Below are positions 61,873-64,000 of a stretch of DNA of 64,000 nucleotides, one piece after another (the stretch's first letter is position 1; every line of letters begins with the position of its first letter). The notes below the pieces were generated by a model. That model saw only the letters and a program-made list of their open reading frames with translations, made no database searches and was not told the origin of the DNA. This DNA comes from Streptomyces alboflavus (GTDB lineage: Bacteria; Actinomycetota; Actinomycetes; Streptomycetales; Streptomycetaceae). Location of the stretch: NCBI RefSeq assembly GCF_000716675.1, contig NZ_JNXT01000003.1, forward strand, positions 310,001 to 374,000. Reading direction: 5' to 3'. Both the position numbers and the translations under genes were made by a program.

Positions 61873-64000
61873 ATGGCGTGGTGCTTGAGGGGCCTCTTCT
61901 CCGTGCTCCTGGTCGGGCTCCTCTCCGGCTCCGTGGTGGCGGAGGCGTACGCCGTGGTGTCGTCGTCGGCATCCGACGGCTCCTGCGACGCTCGCGGGCT
62001 GCGCACGGCGACCGTCGAGGCACATCTGCGCATCGACCACGAGGACCGCACCTACGCCAAGGCCTCCGCCACCATGACGCTCACGGTCCCCATGTCCTGG
62101 AGACCGGCCGCGCACCTGCTGCTCAGCACCGGATCCGACAGGTACCGGCGGGCCATGCGCTGCCTGGCCAGGGGAGACCACGACGGCGTGGAGACCCGCT
62201 GGGAGGAGTGGCGGGTCAAGGACCCCGCGGTGAAGCCCGCGACCGCCCCCTCCGGTGAGGAGTCGTCCCACAAGCGGTGGTTGGAGGTCCGCCTGTCTGC
62301 CCACGCCTGGGTCGCCCAGCGCGGCACCGTCGCGGTCGGGCCCTGGACCTTGGAGGTGAGCAGGACCCGCTGGGACGTCCGGCTGACCCCGCCCGACACC
62401 TTGGGGCAGGCCCGGTGGCACGAAGTCACCGTGGACCCCGGCCGCCCCGGCGCCCGCTCGGCCGAGCCCCGTGCCACCACGAAGGAGGACGGCGGGGCGC
62501 TGGTGTGGCGGCCCGCCCGTGCCCAGGGAGCCCCCTCGGTCGAGGTCGGGATCGAGCCCGCCTGGCCCCGCGCCTTTGCGGCCCTGGACGACTCACCGCC
62601 ATACGCGGTGTACAGCGCCGTGGGCGGCTCGCTCTGGCTGATCGCCGCCGTCGTGGCGGTGTGGTGCGCGCTGATCGTGCTGCCCCGGCACGGCGTGCCG
62701 GACCCCGTCGAGGCCAAGGCCGTCACCAACCTGCGGAACTGGAGCCTGACCCTCCTCGGCGTCGCGCTCACCGTCCAGGGCCGCGACGTGTACCTCGCTG
62801 CGACCGGTGCCTTCGAGAACACACCGGACTGGGCGCGCGGCGCGGCGTACGCCCCGTACGCCTGGCTGACCTCCGCCGTGGCCGGAGCGCTGCTGCTGTG
62901 TTTCGCCCGGCCGACCCGCGCCGTGGCGCTGCTCGGTGCGGTCCTCGGAGTGGGCGCCGCCGTGCCCGTCCTGCTGCCCGGCGTGACCGGGCTCGACCCG
63001 GAACGGTTCGTGCAGCCGCCCGGCCCCGGGTACGCGACCGTGGGCGTCGTGTGGGGCGCCACCGTCTGCTCGTTCGCCCTGCCGCTGCTCGGCGGCGCGC
63101 TCGCGGTGCGTCGTGTGGCCGTGGACGGCGGTCTGTGGCGGCCGCGACGCCAACGCCCCCGTACCTGGCTGCTGATGGCCGGGGTCGGCGCGGTCGTCAC
63201 CCTCATCGGCGGCAGCTACGCGGCGGCCGTCGAGCGGGACTGGAACCGCGCCAGTTGGCTCTCCCCACGCCTGGACCCGACGCGCCTGGTCATCGACGAC
63301 TCCGGAGCCGTCCAGCGGGAATGGGGCTACGGCGCCTGGCACCAGGCCGAGCTGCGCAGCAGCCTGCTGTGGTTCACCGAAACCTCCCAGTGGTGGTGGT
63401 TCGGGATGTGGTGGGTGCTCACCGGCCTGGCCGTCCTGGCCGTGCTGCGCAGCCGTGCCGTGCGGACCGCGCGGGCCACCACCCTGGCGCGGCGCGGCCC
63501 CAAGGCCGTGGACCGGTTGCTGCTCCTGCTGCTGTTCCCCGTCATGGCCGCGATGGACATCGGCGTGTATACGGGCAGTGAAGCGGTCGTAGGGTCGTGG
63601 TTCTTCCTCAACTTCTTCGCGCTCGCGGGCATCCTGCGCCTGACGGGGCGCCGAGCGGTCCCCGCCCGGCCGTCGAGCGGGTCAGGGGAGCCGCTCGCCG
63701 CGACCCTGTCCGCCACCCACCGCGCCCGGCTCCTTGGCCGGGCCCGCCGCTACCGGGAACTGCACGCCGGGCTGCGAGGCGCGGCCGGACAGACCGACGA
63801 GGACACGGCGGCCCGCCGCGACATGGAGACCCGTCTGCGCCGACTTCACCGCTGGCGCGCCTCGACCGGCTGCCCCGCGACGTCTCCGTGGTCGATGCCG
63901 TCCTCGCGCTGGGGCCCTGCGACACCTGGTGGGAGAACGGGGTGCGGGCGGCCCGCTTCACCCAGCCGGTCGCCCTGGTGTTCAGCGCCGTCTTGGTCTG
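61873..64000 (+). CDS. large multi-helix membrane protein, frameshift near the end (3' beyond window)
   Basis: Open from ATG 61873 to the window edge. It has an N-terminal hydrophobic segment (LFSVLLVGLLSGSVVAEAYA), about 210 soluble residues, then at least eight membrane helices. It resembles DUF6185-type Streptomyces proteins (tentative). Near 63850 the coding pattern jumps to another frame: in frame 1 the sequence turns into Pro/Ser/Trp noise, while another frame reads RLDRLPRDVSVVDAVLALG then CDTWWENGVRAARFTQPV. This is a one-base frameshift or a sequencing error. Confidence 0.6.
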   Translation, partial: MAWCLRGLFSVLLVGLLSGSVVAEAYAVVSSSASDGSCDARGLRTATVEAHLRIDHEDRTYAKASATMTLTVPMSWRPAAHLLLSTGSDRYRRAMRCLARGDHDGVETRWEEWRVKDPAVKPATAPSGEESSHKRWLEVRLSAHAWVAQRGTVAVGPWTLEVSRTRWDVRLTPPDTLGQARWHEVTVDPGRPGARSAEPRATTKEDGGALVWRPARAQGAPSVEVGIEPAWPRAFAALDDSPPYAVYSAVGGSLWLIAAVVAVWCALIVLPRHGVPDPVEAKAVTNLRNWSLTLLGVALTVQGRDVYLAATGAFENTPDWARGAAYAPYAWLTSAVAGALLLCFARPTRAVALLGAVLGVGAAVPVLLPGVTGLDPERFVQPPGPGYATVGVVWGATVCSFALPLLGGALAVRRVAVDGGLWRPRRQRPRTWLLMAGVGAVVTLIGGSYAAAVERDWNRASWLSPRLDPTRLVIDDSGAVQREWGYGAWHQAELRSSLLWFTETSQWWWFGMWWVLTGLAVLAVLRSRAVRTARATTLARRGPKAVDRLLLLLLFPVMAAMDIGVYTGSEAVVGSWFFLNFFALAGILRLTGRRAVPARPSSGSGEPLAATLSATHRARLLGRARRYRELHAGLRGAAGQTDEDTAARRDMETRLRRLHRWRASTGCPATSPWSMPSSRWGPATPGGRTGCGRPASPSRSPWCSAPSWS

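Overview
The window looks like a Streptomyces chromosome. Base composition is very GC-rich, GTG starts are common, many genes overlap by the 4-base GTGA/ATGA type, and the families present (AfsR-like regulator, ScfR/RamB-like regulators, MAB_1171c membrane protein, chloramphenicol phosphotransferase, Tat-exported cholesterol oxidase) are typical of the genus. I see no rRNA, tRNA, CRISPR array, insertion sequence or phage genes.

Layout. 0-7.9 kb is a mixed set: hydrolases, a membrane-anchored Ser/Thr kinase, a GlxA-type AraC regulator, a chloramphenicol phosphotransferase and a Nudix hydrolase. 8.0-30.5 kb is the striking part: nrdI-nrdE-nrdF-thiI, a small unknown gene, a citramalate synthase-like gene plus an AceE-like E1 enzyme, metE, aceA, two ScfR/RamB-family regulators, and prpD-prpB-prpC. 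Four cobalamin riboswitches lie within 8.8 kb here, in front of nrdIEF, the small gene, the citramalate/E1 pair and metE. 30.5-35.6 kb holds an AfsR-like regulator and a DrrAB-type ABC exporter. 35.6-37.1 kb is a patch of gene remnants (TetR, membrane protein, RidA) around a MarR gene. 37.2-42.6 kb has cholesterol oxidase with a KstR-like site, a secreted HEETH protein, OsmC, a periplasmic-type binding protein and an AraC/GyrI regulator. 43.9-48.8 kb has a two-component system divergent from a flavin/heme electron-transfer set (ferric-reductase-like protein, FMN-binding protein, ApbE). 48.8-57.2 kb has TetR/MFS and TetR/MMPL pairs, LuxR-type and FG-GAP proteins. 57.8-60.1 kb is a compact operon of HTH protein, HExxH protease and MAB_1171c membrane protein. 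The end has a DHFR-like protein, a truncated kinase and a large membrane protein with an apparent frameshift.

How it fits together. The 8-30 kb region reads as a cobalamin-independence block. Ribonucleotide reductase NrdEF replaces B12-dependent NrdJ, MetE replaces MetH, isocitrate lyase bypasses the B12-dependent ethylmalonyl-CoA route, and the methylcitrate cycle bypasses methylmalonyl-CoA mutase. Low cobalamin would switch on the riboswitch-controlled part. Most notable, NrdF lacks three of the usual carboxylate metal ligands and carries Gln, Ser and Lys instead (Q119, S179, K213). This is the signature of metal-free class Ie enzymes that use a DOPA radical. Its promoter carries a pair of NrdR-like boxes and a DtxR/MntR-like palindrome next to the riboswitch, so this reductase may be the one used when both cobalamin and metals are scarce.
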